Source: Pseudarthrobacter sp. ATCC 49987 (GTDB lineage Bacteria; Actinomycetota; Actinomycetes; Actinomycetales; Micrococcaceae). Taken from it: a stretch of DNA of 64,000 nt. The stretch is taken from positions 1,612,001-1,676,000 of the forward strand of contig NZ_JAABNS010000001.1 of NCBI RefSeq assembly GCF_009928425.1. Direction: 5' to 3'. The translations under genes and the position numbers were made by a program. How positions within the stretch are numbered: the stretch's first letter is position 1; each line of letters opens with the position of its first letter. The notes beneath the pieces are model-generated. The model was not told where the DNA came from. It was given only the letters and a program-made list of their open reading frames with translations, and searched no databases. Shown here in pieces: positions 1-10,400 of this stretch.

Positions 1-1
1 C

Positions 2-307
2 AGCTTCCTCGATGGCGCCCCGGACGCCACCCCGGACCGGCTCCTGCACTCGACCCGCGAACTCAGCGTCCGCGAACTGGAGTTCATGGCCCGGAACGAG
101 CAGATCGGGCACCTGATCGACGTCCTGATCCGCCGCACCTCCCTGGCCTTCCGCGGGCTGGTGACCGGCGAACTGCTGAACGAGGTTGCCGACATCCTCG
201 CCGGACCGCTGGGCTGGGACGCGGCAACCCGGGCCTCCGAGATCAGCGACGCTCAGGAGGTGCTCAAACGGTTCCACGGCGTCCAGGTCCACAGCCTGGT
301 CTCCTGA
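2..307 (+). CDS. glpD: Glycerol-3-phosphate dehydrogenase, C-terminal end (partial)
   Basis: Only the last 101 codons are present; the frame is open from base 2 to the TGA at 305-307. The peptide is mostly alpha-helical, with the stretch RELEFMARNEQIGHLIDVL followed by RRTSLAFRGLVTGEL, which resembles the C-terminal cap domain of FAD-dependent GlpD. That enzyme oxidises sn-glycerol-3-phosphate to dihydroxyacetone phosphate and passes electrons to the quinone pool at the membrane. The identification leans on context: glpF and glpK follow on the same strand, giving uptake, phosphorylation and oxidation of glycerol in one locus. The catalytic FAD domain lies outside the window and cannot be checked. 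Confidence 0.85.
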   Translation, partial: SFLDGAPDATPDRLLHSTRELSVRELEFMARNEQIGHLIDVLIRRTSLAFRGLVTGELLNEVADILAGPLGWDAATRASEISDAQEVLKRFHGVQVHSLVS

Positions 308-462
308 TAGACCCCGGCCCCGGACGGGGGACGTCCGGGCGCAAGGACTGCGTGGTTCCCTGGGGACCGGCGCAGTGGCCGGCCGGCGGCGCCAACGCAC
401 TGCCGGCCCAACAGCCCCTCAAACTCGCGAGGGACTGACAACAGAAAATAGAGGAGTCAAAG

Positions 463-1212
463 ATGTCTCTTGGAATAGTTTTCCTGTCCGAAGTATTCGG
501 TACCGCAATGCTGACCCTGCTGGGTTGCGGCGTTGTGGCAAACGTTGCACTCAAAGGCACCAAGGGCAACAACGGCGGGTTCCTGATGGTCACCTGGGGA
601 TGGGGCATCGCCGTCTTCTCCGGCGTCTACGTTGCCGCCCAGTCCGGGGCGCACCTGAACCCCGCCGTCACGTTCGGCCTGCTGGTCAACGGCAAGAAAG
701 AGTACGCTCCCGGCGTCCCCGTCGACTTCGCCTCCACGCTCACCTACTTCGGCGGTGAACTGCTCGGAGCCTTCCTCGGCGCCGTGGTGATGTGGCTGGC
801 CTACAAGCAGCACTTCGACGCCGAGCCCGAGCCCGCCAGCCAGCTGGCAGTGTTCTCCACCGGGCCGGCCATCCGCTCCACCCCGTGGAACCTGATCACG
901 GAGATCATCGGCACCTTCGTCCTCGTCTTCGTCATCCTCGCCTTCGGCGGAACACCGTCGGGTCTTGGCCCGCTCGCTGTGGCACTGCTGGTTGTTGGCA
1001 TCGGCGTCTCCCTCGGTGGACCCACCGGCTACGCCATCAACCCGGCCCGCGACCTCGGCCCCCGCATCGCCCACGCGCTGCTGCCCATGAAGGGCAAGGG
1101 TTCCTCCGACTGGAGCTACTCCTGGATTCCCGTCGTCGGACCGCTGGTTGGCGGAGGCCTCGCCGGCCTCGTCGCAGCGGTCGTGCCGATCATCGCCACC
1201 GCAGCCGCCTAA
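463..1212 (+). CDS. glpF: Glycerol uptake facilitator (MIP/aquaglyceroporin family)
   Basis: A 249-residue membrane protein with the two half-helix NPA motifs of the major intrinsic protein family, at residues 66-68 (LNPAVT) and 193-195 (INPARDLGPR). The Asp after the second NPAR is the usual mark of glycerol facilitators rather than water-only aquaporins. Six hydrophobic segments are readable. It should let glycerol cross the membrane by facilitated diffusion, and GlpK then traps it. The start has a clear ribosome site (AGAGGAG, six bases before ATG). It sits 155 bases after glpD and 51 bases before glpK on the same strand, so one glp operon is likely. The 155-base gap before it may hold a promoter, but no convincing box was found. 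Confidence 0.95.
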   Translation: MSLGIVFLSEVFGTAMLTLLGCGVVANVALKGTKGNNGGFLMVTWGWGIAVFSGVYVAAQSGAHLNPAVTFGLLVNGKKEYAPGVPVDFASTLTYFGGELLGAFLGAVVMWLAYKQHFDAEPEPASQLAVFSTGPAIRSTPWNLITEIIGTFVLVFVILAFGGTPSGLGPLAVALLVVGIGVSLGGPTGYAINPARDLGPRIAHALLPMKGKGSSDWSYSWIPVVGPLVGGGLAGLVAAVVPIIATAAA

Positions 1213-1263
1213 ACCACCCCTACTGACTCATTCAACTGCCAGCCCCAAGACAAGGACGTCAAC

Positions 1264-2778
1264 ATGAACCAGTACGTAATCGCCATTGATCAGGGCACCA
1301 CCAGCACCCGCGCCATTGTGTTCGACCACAGCGGCAACATCGTCTCCTCGGGCCAGATGGAACACGAGCAGATCTTCCCGCAGGCAGGCTGGGTGGAGCA
1401 CGATCCCGCCGAGATCTGGAACAACACCCGCGAAGTCATCGCCTCCGCCCTGTCCAAGGCGAACCTGACCCGCCACGACATCGCCGCCGTCGGCATCACC
1501 AACCAGCGCGAGACCGCCGTCGTCTGGGATAAAACGACCGGCAAGGCCGTGTACAACGCGATCGTCTGGCAGGACACCCGCACCCAGCCGATCGTGGACG
1601 AACTGGCCAAGGACGGCGGACCGGAGCGTTTCAAGCAGAAGGTCGGCCTGCCGCTGGCCACCTACTTCTCCGGCACCAAGATCAAGTGGATCCTGGATAA
1701 CGTCGAGGGTGCCCGCGCCAAGGCCGAGGCCGGGGACCTTGTCTTCGGCAACACCGACTGCTGGGTGCTCTGGAACCTCACCGGCGGGACCGACGGCGGT
1801 GTCCACGTCACAGACGTCACCAACGCCTCGAGGACCATGTTCATGGACCTGGAGACGCTCTCCTGGGACCAGGAGATCCTGGACGCCTTCGGTGTCCCGG
1901 CCTCGATGATGCCGGCCATCAAGTCCTCCTCCGAGGTCTACGGCACGGTCCACACCTCCCAGTTGCTGCGCGAAGTCCCGGTTGCCGGCATCCTCGGCGA
2001 TCAGCAGGCGGCGACGTTCGGCCAGGCCGCCTTCGACGCCGGCGAAGCCAAGAACACCTACGGCACCGGCTGCTTCCTCATCTTCAACACCGGTGAGGAA
2101 ATCGTCCACTCCAAGAACGGCCTGCTGACCACGGTCGGCTACAAGCTCGGCGACGCCAAGCCGCACTACGCCCTGGAAGGCTCCATTGCCGTCACCGGTT
2201 CGCTGGTGCAGTGGCTGCGGGACAACCTCGGCATGATCAGCAGCGCCGCGGAAGTGGAAACGCTGGCGGCCTCGGTCGAGGACAACGGCGGCGTGTACAT
2301 CGTGCCGGCGTTCTCCGGGCTGTTCGCTCCGTACTGGCGTTCCGACGCCCGCGGCGCGATCGTCGGGCTGACCCGGTTCGTGAACAAGAACCACATCGCC
2401 CGCGCGGCGCTGGAGGCCACCGCGTTCCAGACCCGCGAGGTGCTCGACGCCGTCAACGCGGACTCGGGTGTTCCGCTGACGGAACTCAAGGTCGACGGCG
2501 GCATGGTCGCCAACGACGCGCTCATGCAGTTCCAGGCGGACATCCTCGGCGTTCCGGTAATCCGGCCCAAGGTCGTGGAAACCACCTCGCTGGGTGCCGC
2601 CTACGCCGCCGGCCTGGCCGTCGGCTTCTGGAAGGACCTCGGCGAATGCTCGGCCAACTGGTCCGAGGACAAGCGCTGGGAGCCGCAGATGGACCAGGCG
2701 GAACGCGAGCGCCAGATGCGCCTCTGGAAGAAGGCCGTCACCAAGTCCATGGACTGGGTCGACGAGGACGTCAAGTAG
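1264..2778 (+). CDS. glpK: Glycerol kinase
   Basis: A 504-residue FGGY-family kinase, the normal length for GlpK. It starts with the phosphate-binding motif [14 protein letters not shown] (residues 8-21), has the family signatures [10 protein letters not shown] and NTYGTGCF in the middle, and [13 protein letters not shown] in the C-terminal half. It phosphorylates glycerol with ATP to sn-glycerol-3-phosphate in the cytoplasm, the substrate of the adjacent GlpD. The ATG has an AAGGA ribosome site about seven bases upstream. The gene closes the glp unit and is followed by a perfect 16-bp terminator hairpin shared with the convergent RND operon. Confidence 0.97.
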   Translation: MNQYVIAIDQGTTSTRAIVFDHSGNIVSSGQMEHEQIFPQAGWVEHDPAEIWNNTREVIASALSKANLTRHDIAAVGITNQRETAVVWDKTTGKAVYNAIVWQDTRTQPIVDELAKDGGPERFKQKVGLPLATYFSGTKIKWILDNVEGARAKAEAGDLVFGNTDCWVLWNLTGGTDGGVHVTDVTNASRTMFMDLETLSWDQEILDAFGVPASMMPAIKSSSEVYGTVHTSQLLREVPVAGILGDQQAATFGQAAFDAGEAKNTYGTGCFLIFNTGEEIVHSKNGLLTTVGYKLGDAKPHYALEGSIAVTGSLVQWLRDNLGMISSAAEVETLAASVEDNGGVYIVPAFSGLFAPYWRSDARGAIVGLTRFVNKNHIARAALEATAFQTREVLDAVNADSGVPLTELKVDGGMVANDALMQFQADILGVPVIRPKVVETTSLGAAYAAGLAVGFWKDLGECSANWSEDKRWEPQMDQAERERQMRLWKKAVTKSMDWVDEDVK

Positions 2779-2804
2779 CCGTTCCGCCCCACTCAGGGAC
2801 AACG

Positions 2805-2839
2805 AAGATCCCCGGCCAGCCACGCTGGCCGGGGATCTT
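2805..2839. terminator. Bidirectional terminator between glpK and the RND operon
   Basis: A perfect 16-bp inverted repeat (AAGATCCCCGGCCAGC and its complement) with a 3-base loop lies between the stop codons of two convergent units. The A-rich left edge and the TT on the right edge give short U-tracts in both directions. Confidence 0.85.
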
Positions 2840-2868
2840 CCCGTTAGCCCCCGGAGACGGACAGTGCG

Positions 2869-3783
2869 TCAGTCCCCGTGCCGGGGAGCCACCTCGACGG
2901 CGGGCGGCGTTTTGGTGTACACATCCTTGCTGACCTCGTAGGCGCGGTTGTCCAGTTCCAGGGCCTGCTCGTTGACCTTCCTGAGCTGCGCGTCGCTGAG
3001 CTTGCGGATCTTGACCAGGTCCATGGTCTCCTGCTGGGCACCGCCCACTGCGGTGACTTTGACGAGACCGGTCCCGGCGGAGTAGAACTTCCGCTGGTGC
3101 CCGGCGTCGGGGGGATCCAGCGGGTTGTATTCGTCGATCACCAGCACATCGTCGTAGCATCCGGTCGGGACGCAGACGTGCTGGTTCGTTTTGATCACGT
3201 CGCCGCAGTCCAGGAAATCGACCTTGGGGGCGTACGCCTGCACATACGCTGACGTGCCCGTCCGCGGACGGGCCTGCATGGCGGTTCCGGCCTGTGCCTT
3301 GGCGATCCCGCTCATGAAGGTGCTGGGCGCACCCACAAACTTGCCGTTTTCATACTCCTCCGGATACTCGCCGAAGAGCCAGACGTCGTTATCCTCCGAC
3401 TGGGCGAAGAACGCCAGTTCGGATTCAGCCAGCTCTCCGTCGGAGTAGTCCCGGTCCCACATCACCAGGGTGTTCACCCCGTCGATGACCTTGGTCAGGC
3501 CGGTGACGGTATGGACCACCTTGTGCGCGCTGGTTCCTTCCGCCGAGGTGACCGTGCCGTCGGTGGTGTACTGCATCCCTGGCTTCAGCGGAAACCACTT
3601 GTTGTTGATCCGCGGCGAGGCAGGGAACTCCCAGGGATCGAAGTCGATCTCCGAGCCGGGTCCGCAGAGTTCCTTGGGACCCGGTGCGGCGGTGGCGGTG
3701 GCCGCCGTTGTGACCGTCAGCGTCGCCAGCACCAGCAGGACTGCGGAGCTGTACGCCGTGAAGCGTTTTCCTGATAGAGCCAT
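2869..3783 (-). CDS. Secreted protein of unknown function, last gene of the RND cluster
   Basis: I do not recognise this 304-residue protein as a named family. Residues 1-33 form a typical signal peptide (basic MALSGKR, hydrophobic core, then ATATAA), so it is probably exported by the Sec route. The mature part is acidic and hydrophilic with no membrane segment. It has four Cys (C40 and three in the stretch DCGD ... HVCVPTGCYDD), enough for two disulfides. Its start lies 38 bases after the stop of the upstream RND permease on the same strand, with a purine-rich AAGAAAGAAG before ATG, so co-transcription with the efflux genes is likely. A role in binding the exported compound is possible, but that is inference. 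Confidence 0.75.
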   Translation of the reverse strand: MALSGKRFTAYSSAVLLVLATLTVTTAATATAAPGPKELCGPGSEIDFDPWEFPASPRINNKWFPLKPGMQYTTDGTVTSAEGTSAHKVVHTVTGLTKVIDGVNTLVMWDRDYSDGELAESELAFFAQSEDNDVWLFGEYPEEYENGKFVGAPSTFMSGIAKAQAGTAMQARPRTGTSAYVQAYAPKVDFLDCGDVIKTNQHVCVPTGCYDDVLVIDEYNPLDPPDAGHQRKFYSAGTGLVKVTAVGGAQQETMDLVKIRKLSDAQLRKVNEQALELDNRAYEVSKDVYTKTPPAVEVAPRHGD

Positions 3784-3821
3784 GTCAGAGGCTTCTTTCT
3801 TGGGGTGGTGGTTGGCAGCGG

Positions 3822-6800
3822 CTAGACGGCGGGCGCCGGCTGGGGCTGGTGGGGCCGCCGCTCACGCTTCGGTCCCTTCTTGGCGAACCGCAGGTACAGC
3901 GAGGGGACAATAAACAGGTTGACCAGGGTCGACGTGACAAGGCCGCCCAGGATGACCACCGCCATGGGATGTTCAATCTCGTGGCCGGGGATGTTGCCCA
4001 TCACCACCAGAGGCACCAGGGCCAGGGCTGTGGCGAGGGTTGTCATCAGGATCGGGGACAACCGTTCGGAAGCGCCGCGCAGCACCAGCGCAGGTCCGAA
4101 CGTCTCGCCCTCGAACTGCTCCAGGTGCTGGCAGTGGTTGATCAGCAGGATGCCGTTGCGGGCTGCGATGCCCATCAGCGTCAGGAAGCCGACGAGGGAT
4201 CCCAGCGACAGGATCCCGCCGCTGAGGTGGGCGGCAATCACGCCCCCCACCAGGGCGACCGGCAGCGTCAGGAGGGCCAGGATGGCCAGCCGCCAGCTTC
4301 GGAATGCCGCCTGGAGCAGGAGGAAGACGACAATGACCGCACCCGCCGAGTAAAGCAGCAGGCGCTGTGAGGCGGCCTGGCGTTCGGCGTATTCGCCGAG
4401 GACAACCGCCTCGTAGCCGACCGGGAACTGGATCGTTTCCATCTCGGACTTCAGCTTCTCCACGACCTTGGCGAGGTCGCCCTCCTTGACGTTGGCGCTG
4501 ACATCGATGCGCCTGGATCCCTCGGAGCGCTCGATGACATTGGGGGTGGGTTTGACCGAAATTGTGGCGACGTCAGCCATCCGGATCCTTTGCCCGGAGG
4601 GGGTGTCGAGCGGGAGGTTCTCGATGCTCGTGACGCTGGTCCGGGTCTCCGGCGCGCTCCACACCTGGACGTCGTAGGCCTTGCCGTCGCGGTAGACGTC
4701 GCCGACCTCCTCGCCGGCGACCAGGGTGGCGGCGGCACGTCGCACGTCGCCGGGCTTCAGCCCGTAGCGGTTGGCGGCATCCAGATTCACTTCCACGTTG
4801 ATCTGCGGAATGTTGGTCTGGAGGGCGACCTTTGCGCCGATGGCGCCGTCGATGCCGCCCAGAATGCCCTTGATCTTGTCGGCCTCCTGGCGCAGCGTCG
4901 CCAGGTCGTCGCCGTAGACGCGCACGACGACGGCGTAGCCTGTGCCTGTCAGGACTTCGCGGATGCGCTCCTTGAGGTAGGTCTGGACGTCACGCACGAT
5001 GCCGGGGTAGCCGTTCACGACCTCCTGCACAGCGGCCAGGGTCTCGTCATAGTCCGCCGCTGGGTCAACGCTGATCCAGTTCTCACCGAAGTAGACGCCC
5101 ACCACCTCGTCGGCGTTGAACGCCTGGCCAATGTGGGACCCGCAGTTGTTCACCCCCGGGATGGTCATGAGTTCCTTGCAGGCCAGCTGGCTGACCCGGA
5201 CTTCCTCGGAGTTCGACGTGCCGGGCTGGGTGAGCCAGTGCATCAGGAAGTCACGTTCCTTGAAGGACGGGAGCAGTGATTGGCCCAGCAGCGGCGCCGC
5301 GACGAGGCCAATGACACCCAGGGCCCCAAGGGCAAGATACCCCGGGGCGGGCCTGCGGACCATGGGCCGGAGCAACTGGCCGTACCAGCGCTTCAGCACC
5401 CTGACCACGGGTGGATCGCGGTCCTCCAGTTTGGCGTTCCGGAGGAAGATGTACGCCATCGCCGGCGTGACGGTGAGCGCAACCACCATGGACGCCATCA
5501 CCGCGAGGGTGTAGGCGGTGGCCAGCGGGCGGAAGAACGCCCCGGTCAACCCGTCCAGGAAGAAGATCGGCACCGTCGCGGCGACGATGATCAAGGTGGC
5601 ATAGACAATCGGTCCGCGGACCTCGATCGAGGCGTTGACCACGACCCTGGCGGTGCTCCCGGTCCCGCCGCTGGCGCGGTGGTGCCGGAGCCGCCGGACG
5701 ATGTTTTCGACGTCGATGATGGCATCGTCCACCACCACCCCGACGGCAATCACCAGTCCCGCAAGCACCATCGTGTTAATCGTGCCCCCGGTCCAATAAA
5801 GCACCAGGGCCGCGGCCATCAGCGACAACGGGATGGCCATCACGCTGACCAGCGCCGTCCGCCACTGGAAGAGGAAGACACTCAGCACCAGGATGACCAG
5901 CAGGCAGCCCAGCAGAAGGGCCACGCCCAGGTTGCCGAGGGATTCCTCGATGAAAGTCGCCGGCCGGAACAAGGTCGTGTCCACGGCAATCCCGGTGAGG
6001 CCGGGTTCGAGCTGCTTCAGCGCCGCCTCCACCCCGCGCGTCACTTGGAGGGTGTTGCCCCAGGGGAGCTTCTCAACGATCAGCATGAGCCCCGGACCGC
6101 CATTGATCACCGCATCGCCGATCAGCTGCTGGTGGTCTTCCACCACGTTGGCGACGTCGGACAGCCGCAGCGGGGCCTGGCCCTCACGGTCCGTCACCGC
6201 CACCTTCGCCAGTTCTTCCGGCGACTTGATGGCCTGGACGTGCCGGATGCCAATGGACTGGTTGGGTGTGTCGATCGAGCCGCCCGTGCCGATGAGGGCG
6301 CCGGGGGAGTAGTGCAGCAGGCCCGCGTCCAGGGCATCGGACGTTGAGCTCATCACGGTTTCGAGGGTGACGTTGTGGGCTGCCAGCCTGGCCGGATCCA
6401 CCTGCACCTGAAGCATCTGGAGGCGTTCGCCCCAGATGGCGACATTGGCCACCCCCGGAACGCGCAGCAGATGGGCCCTGATGTTCCAGTAGGAAATCAT
6501 GGACATTTCAATGAGCGACCGGGTGTCCGAGGACAGGCCGATTTTCATGACGCGGCTGGTGGAGGACAAGGGCTGCAGCATCAGCGGCGGTGCGGCCCAG
6601 GTGGGCAGGGTCGGGATGACCGTCGCCATGCGCTCGGACACCAGTTGCCTGGCGGTGAGCAGATCCGTGCCGTTCTTGAATTCCATCACAATCGACGAGA
6701 GCTGGGGCACCGATTTGGACCTCATGTGGTCGAGGCCGGCGATCCCGTTGAACGCCTCCTCCATGGGAACCGACACCAGTTCCTCGACCTCGGCGGCGGT

Positions 6801-6965
6801 AAGTCCCAGGCAGGCTGTCTGGACCTCGACCTTCGGCGGCGCGAACTCGGGGAACACGTCCACCGAGGCACTGCTGAGTTGCGCGCCGCCCACGATCATC
6901 AGCGCCGCCGCCAGCGCGATGATGATTGATCTGAACCTCAGGCTGGCTGCGACTATCCGGCGCAT
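3822..6965 (-). CDS. RND-family efflux permease (CusA/CzcA-like), first of two
   Basis: A 1047-residue protein, full length for the heavy-metal RND subfamily. A short cytoplasmic start (MRRIVAASLRFR) leads into helix 1. Two large extracytoplasmic domains follow (about residues 35-335 and 560-850), each before a set of hydrophobic helices. The helix-4 proton-relay motif is intact at residues 408-421 (VGVVVDDAIIDVEN), with D413, D414 and E420. The start at 6965 was preferred over one 30 bases upstream because AGGGAA lies seven bases before it and the stop of the preceding gene (TGA) ends one base before the ATG. In Gram-negative bacteria such pumps span to an outer-membrane channel; here that partner is absent. 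The substrate cannot be read from sequence. Confidence 0.9.
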   Translation of the reverse strand: MRRIVAASLRFRSIIIALAAALMIVGGAQLSSASVDVFPEFAPPKVEVQTACLGLTAAEVEELVSVPMEEAFNGIAGLDHMRSKSVPQLSSIVMEFKNGTDLLTARQLVSERMATVIPTLPTWAAPPLMLQPLSSTSRVMKIGLSSDTRSLIEMSMISYWNIRAHLLRVPGVANVAIWGERLQMLQVQVDPARLAAHNVTLETVMSSTSDALDAGLLHYSPGALIGTGGSIDTPNQSIGIRHVQAIKSPEELAKVAVTDREGQAPLRLSDVANVVEDHQQLIGDAVINGGPGLMLIVEKLPWGNTLQVTRGVEAALKQLEPGLTGIAVDTTLFRPATFIEESLGNLGVALLLGCLLVILVLSVFLFQWRTALVSVMAIPLSLMAAALVLYWTGGTINTMVLAGLVIAVGVVVDDAIIDVENIVRRLRHHRASGGTGSTARVVVNASIEVRGPIVYATLIIVAATVPIFFLDGLTGAFFRPLATAYTLAVMASMVVALTVTPAMAYIFLRNAKLEDRDPPVVRVLKRWYGQLLRPMVRRPAPGYLALGALGVIGLVAAPLLGQSLLPSFKERDFLMHWLTQPGTSNSEEVRVSQLACKELMTIPGVNNCGSHIGQAFNADEVVGVYFGENWISVDPAADYDETLAAVQEVVNGYPGIVRDVQTYLKERIREVLTGTGYAVVVRVYGDDLATLRQEADKIKGILGGIDGAIGAKVALQTNIPQINVEVNLDAANRYGLKPGDVRRAAATLVAGEEVGDVYRDGKAYDVQVWSAPETRTSVTSIENLPLDTPSGQRIRMADVATISVKPTPNVIERSEGSRRIDVSANVKEGDLAKVVEKLKSEMETIQFPVGYEAVVLGEYAERQAASQRLLLYSAGAVIVVFLLLQAAFRSWRLAILALLTLPVALVGGVIAAHLSGGILSLGSLVGFLTLMGIAARNGILLINHCQHLEQFEGETFGPALVLRGASERLSPILMTTLATALALVPLVVMGNIPGHEIEHPMAVVILGGLVTSTLVNLFIVPSLYLRFAKKGPKRERRPHQPQPAPAV

Positions 6966-6966
6966 G

Positions 6967-7422
6967 TCATTTCCCTGTGTTGAACTCGGTGCCAAACAGT
7001 TCGACCGCGCCCACCGTCACCACGGGCGTCCCCACGGCGGGGCCTTCGCTGGCCGTCACCACCCCGGCTTCGACCTTGGTGACGGTGACGGCCCGGCGCT
7101 CGAACACCCGCGGGGCCGGGTTGGTGTAAACCCAGGTCTTGCCGCTGGCGTCATACAGCAGAGAGGCATAGGGAAGCAGCACGTCCGTCCCGCTGCCCGC
7201 CGCCGCGGGTTCCGTCTTGAGATCGATGCGGGCCAGGCCGTGGTCGGTCAGCGTCAGCTTCGCGATGCCGGTCGTGGCGTTCTTCTCCACTTTGGCGGGT
7301 GCCTCCGCAGCCGATACAGGTGTCACCGCTGAGGACTGGGCACAGGCCGGAAGGGTGAAGAGAGCGGCTGCACAGACAGCTGCCGCCAGGGGCAGACGCC
7401 GTTGGGGCTTTTGGCTGGTCAT
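6967..7422 (-). CDS. Very short lipoprotein resembling the C-terminal domain of RND adaptor proteins
   Basis: A 151-residue protein with an export signal and lipobox (LPAC at residues 26-29, C29 the predicted lipidated Cys). The rest resembles only the membrane-proximal end of CusB/CzcB adaptors: a segment around KTWVYTNPAPRVFERR, then VTVTKVEAGVVTASEGPAVG and VVTVGAVELFG. Known periplasmic adaptors are about 350-500 residues and carry a coiled-coil hairpin and lipoyl domain; both are missing. The first codons overlap the stop of the upstream permease (ATGA at 7419-7422), and the stop is one base before the next permease start, so it is translationally coupled to both. It is probably a lipid-anchored linker on the outer face of the membrane. 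Adaptor assignment is moderately sure; function is inferred. Confidence 0.8.
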   Translation of the reverse strand: MTSQKPQRRLPLAAAVCAAALFTLPACAQSSAVTPVSAAEAPAKVEKNATTGIAKLTLTDHGLARIDLKTEPAAAGSGTDVLLPYASLLYDASGKTWVYTNPAPRVFERRAVTVTKVEAGVVTASEGPAVGTPVVTVGAVELFGTEFNTGK

Positions 7423-10400
7423 TTTGCTTCCACCTTTTCCTGCATAACGGGCTGAACGGGCACTTCCGCTTCGTAGGCTTCCGACCACTCTTCCGGGGCG
7501 GTACGGGGACCGAACCACAGGGTCAGCAGCGGCAGGACCAAGAGCGCCACGAGTGTTGTGGTCACGATGCCGCCGCCGATAATGAGGACCATCGGGGCGA
7601 TCACCGCCTGGCCGACACCGCCTGTCACTGCGGGCGGAATCAGCACGAGCACCGTCACGAGGGCGGCCTTCAGGACCGGCGATACCCGGTCCCTGGCGGC
7701 CGTCATGACGACCTGTGCGCGGGACGACTGCGGCTGGGAACGCCACAGCTCATCGACACGGGCGGACAGGAGTGTTGCGTTGCGGGCGGCTATCGCCAGG
7801 ACCGCCGCGAAGGCTGTCATGGCAATCCACGACATCGTTCCTGTCCCGATCCAGGCGGCCACCGCCGCCCCGGCGAGCGCCGCCGGAAGTGCCAGGAAGA
7901 CGGCGAGGGCCAGCTTCCAGCTCCGCACCGCCGTCTGGAGCAGCAGGAACACCCCGAGAATGGCAGCCGCCGCAAGCCAAAGGACGAGGGCGTCGGCGGC
8001 CTGCACCTGGGCATACTTGGCCGGGATCTCTGCGTGGTATTCCACCGGAAACTGGATCTGCTTGATGGCGGCTTCAATATCCCGCTGTATGTCGGCCAGC
8101 GGGCGTCCGCTGACATCGGCCTGGACATCGATCCGCCGGGACGTGTCATCGTGCATCACGACGACCTCGTTGGGGACCATCCGGACCGCGGCAATCTCGC
8201 CGAGCTGGACGTGTCCGCCGGTGGGAGTGTCGAGGAGCAGTTCACGGATGCTGGTCAGGTCATCCCTGACGTCAACCGCACCGCGCACGACCACTTCGAA
8301 CACCTTCTGCTGTTCAAAGAGGTTGCCCACGACGATGCCCTGCATCAGGGTCGCTGCTGCGCGCCTGGCGTCGCCGGGCTTGATGCCGAACTTCTGGGCG
8401 GCTTCGAGATTGACCTCGACCTCCACGATCGGCGTCATGGGTACGGCGTTAATGGTTGGGTTCTTGACGCCGTTGACGTTCTCCAGGGCTTTGCGGACTT
8501 CCTCCGCCTTTTCCCGCAGGACCGGCATATCCGTCCCATAAACCCGGACCGCGAATCCGGGCTCCAGGGTGCTGTGCATGTCCCCGATCTTCTGCTCGGA
8601 ATAGTTCACGACGTTGTGCGCGATGCCCGGATAGCCCTGAACCACGTCCCGGACCGCCTGCTCCGTCGCGCCGAAGTCGGCGTCCGGGGCAATGGACACC
8701 CACAACTCTGCGGCGCTGTTTCCCACAACCTGGTCCGAGGTGATGGCACGGCCGATGTGCCCGCCGACTCCGGAAACACCCGGCAGTGCCTTCAGTTCGT
8801 CAGAGGCCTTGGACGCGATGCGGCGCACCTCGGCATTGGACGTGCCGGCCATGGAGTCCCACTGGACCAGCAGGGTCTTGTCCGGCAGTGTCGGGACGAC
8901 GGGACGGCTGCCGATCAACTGGGATCCGGCGGCCAGGCCAAGCACGCCGACGACACCAACTGCCACCAGCGTGAGGGTCCGGCGGGAACGGGCGCCCGTG
9001 AGCGCGCGGTCGTAGCCCGCGCGGGCCCGGCCGGCGGCGGGAGAGTCCCGCCGGGGCGCAGTCTCCTTTGGCAGCAGGAGGTGCACCAGGACCGGGGTGA
9101 CCGAGAGCCCGACGAGCAGCCCGGCCGCAAGGGCCAGCGCCAGGGACCAGAACAGCGGCGTGAAGAAGGAGCCGCCGATCCCGGTCACGAACAACGTCGG
9201 GATGAGGGCCAGCATCATGATCAGCGAGGCCTGGAACAACGGGGTCCGGACAGTCCTGACAACAGCGACGATCCTGGACCTCAGCGTGGCCTCGGTTTCC
9301 GTGGCCTGGGCCACGAGGGGCCGGCGCCGCTGGGCCTGTACGTCCTCCACGATGTCGCCCACGATCACTGAGATTCCGAGGACCATGCCGACCAGCACGG
9401 TGACGTTGAAGGTGGCGTTCTGCGCGTACAGGGCCACGGCCGCCGTCGTGACGGTGGTCGCTATGGCCGCGAGCGCAATCACCGCCACGCGCCACGAGCG
9501 GAACAGCAGCCAGAAGAGGCCGACCGCGATCAGCAGGCTGATCAACAGCGCGAGGCCAAGGCCGCTCACCGAGTCCTGAGCGGCGGTCGCCGGCCGAAAG
9601 ACGGTGGTGTCCAGCTGGACCCCGGTCAGGCCGGGTTCCATGTCCTTGAGGGCAGCCTCGATATCCTCGGTGACCTGCACTGCGCTGGTCCCGGGGAACT
9701 TCTCAATGACCAGCATCAGGCCGGCATCCTGTCCCACGATCGCATCGCCGATGAGGGGCTGGTGGTCTTCCCTGACCTGGGCAATATCGCCCAGGAGCAT
9801 CGCCGGCGTCGAATCCTCCACGCTGACCTTGGAAAGGTCGGCCGGGGTCCGGATCGGGAGGACGTGCTGGATGCCGAGGCGCTGGCTGGGCGACTCGACG
9901 AAGCCGCCGGTGCCCGGGGTGGACGCTTCGAGGAAACTGAGCGGCGACACCCACACCGCGTTGCCCGTGGTCTTGATGACCTGTTCAAGCGTGATTCCCT
10001 TGTCCCGCAGCTGCGTCGGGGTGACCTCAACCTGGAGCTGCTGCTCGCGCTGGCCCCACAGGGAAACGTTCGCCACTCCGGGAATGCCGATCAGCCGAGG
10101 TTTGATCTTCCACCGGGCCAGGACCGACATCTCGATGCCGGAGAGCTGCTTCGAGCTCATCTTGACCATCAGCACCCGGCTGGTGGAGGACATGGGCTGC
10201 ATGATCAGCGGCGGAGCCGACACATTCGGCAGCGCCACGGCCTGGGTCATCCGCTCAGCCACGAGCTGGCGGGCCCGCAACAAGTCCGTGCCCGGCTCGA
10301 ACACGAGCTCGATGGATGACAGCCCCGGGACGGACTTCGAGCGGATCTCGTCCAGCCAGGCCACCCCGTTGAGGAGGTCGGCTTCCATCGGGGAAGTAAT

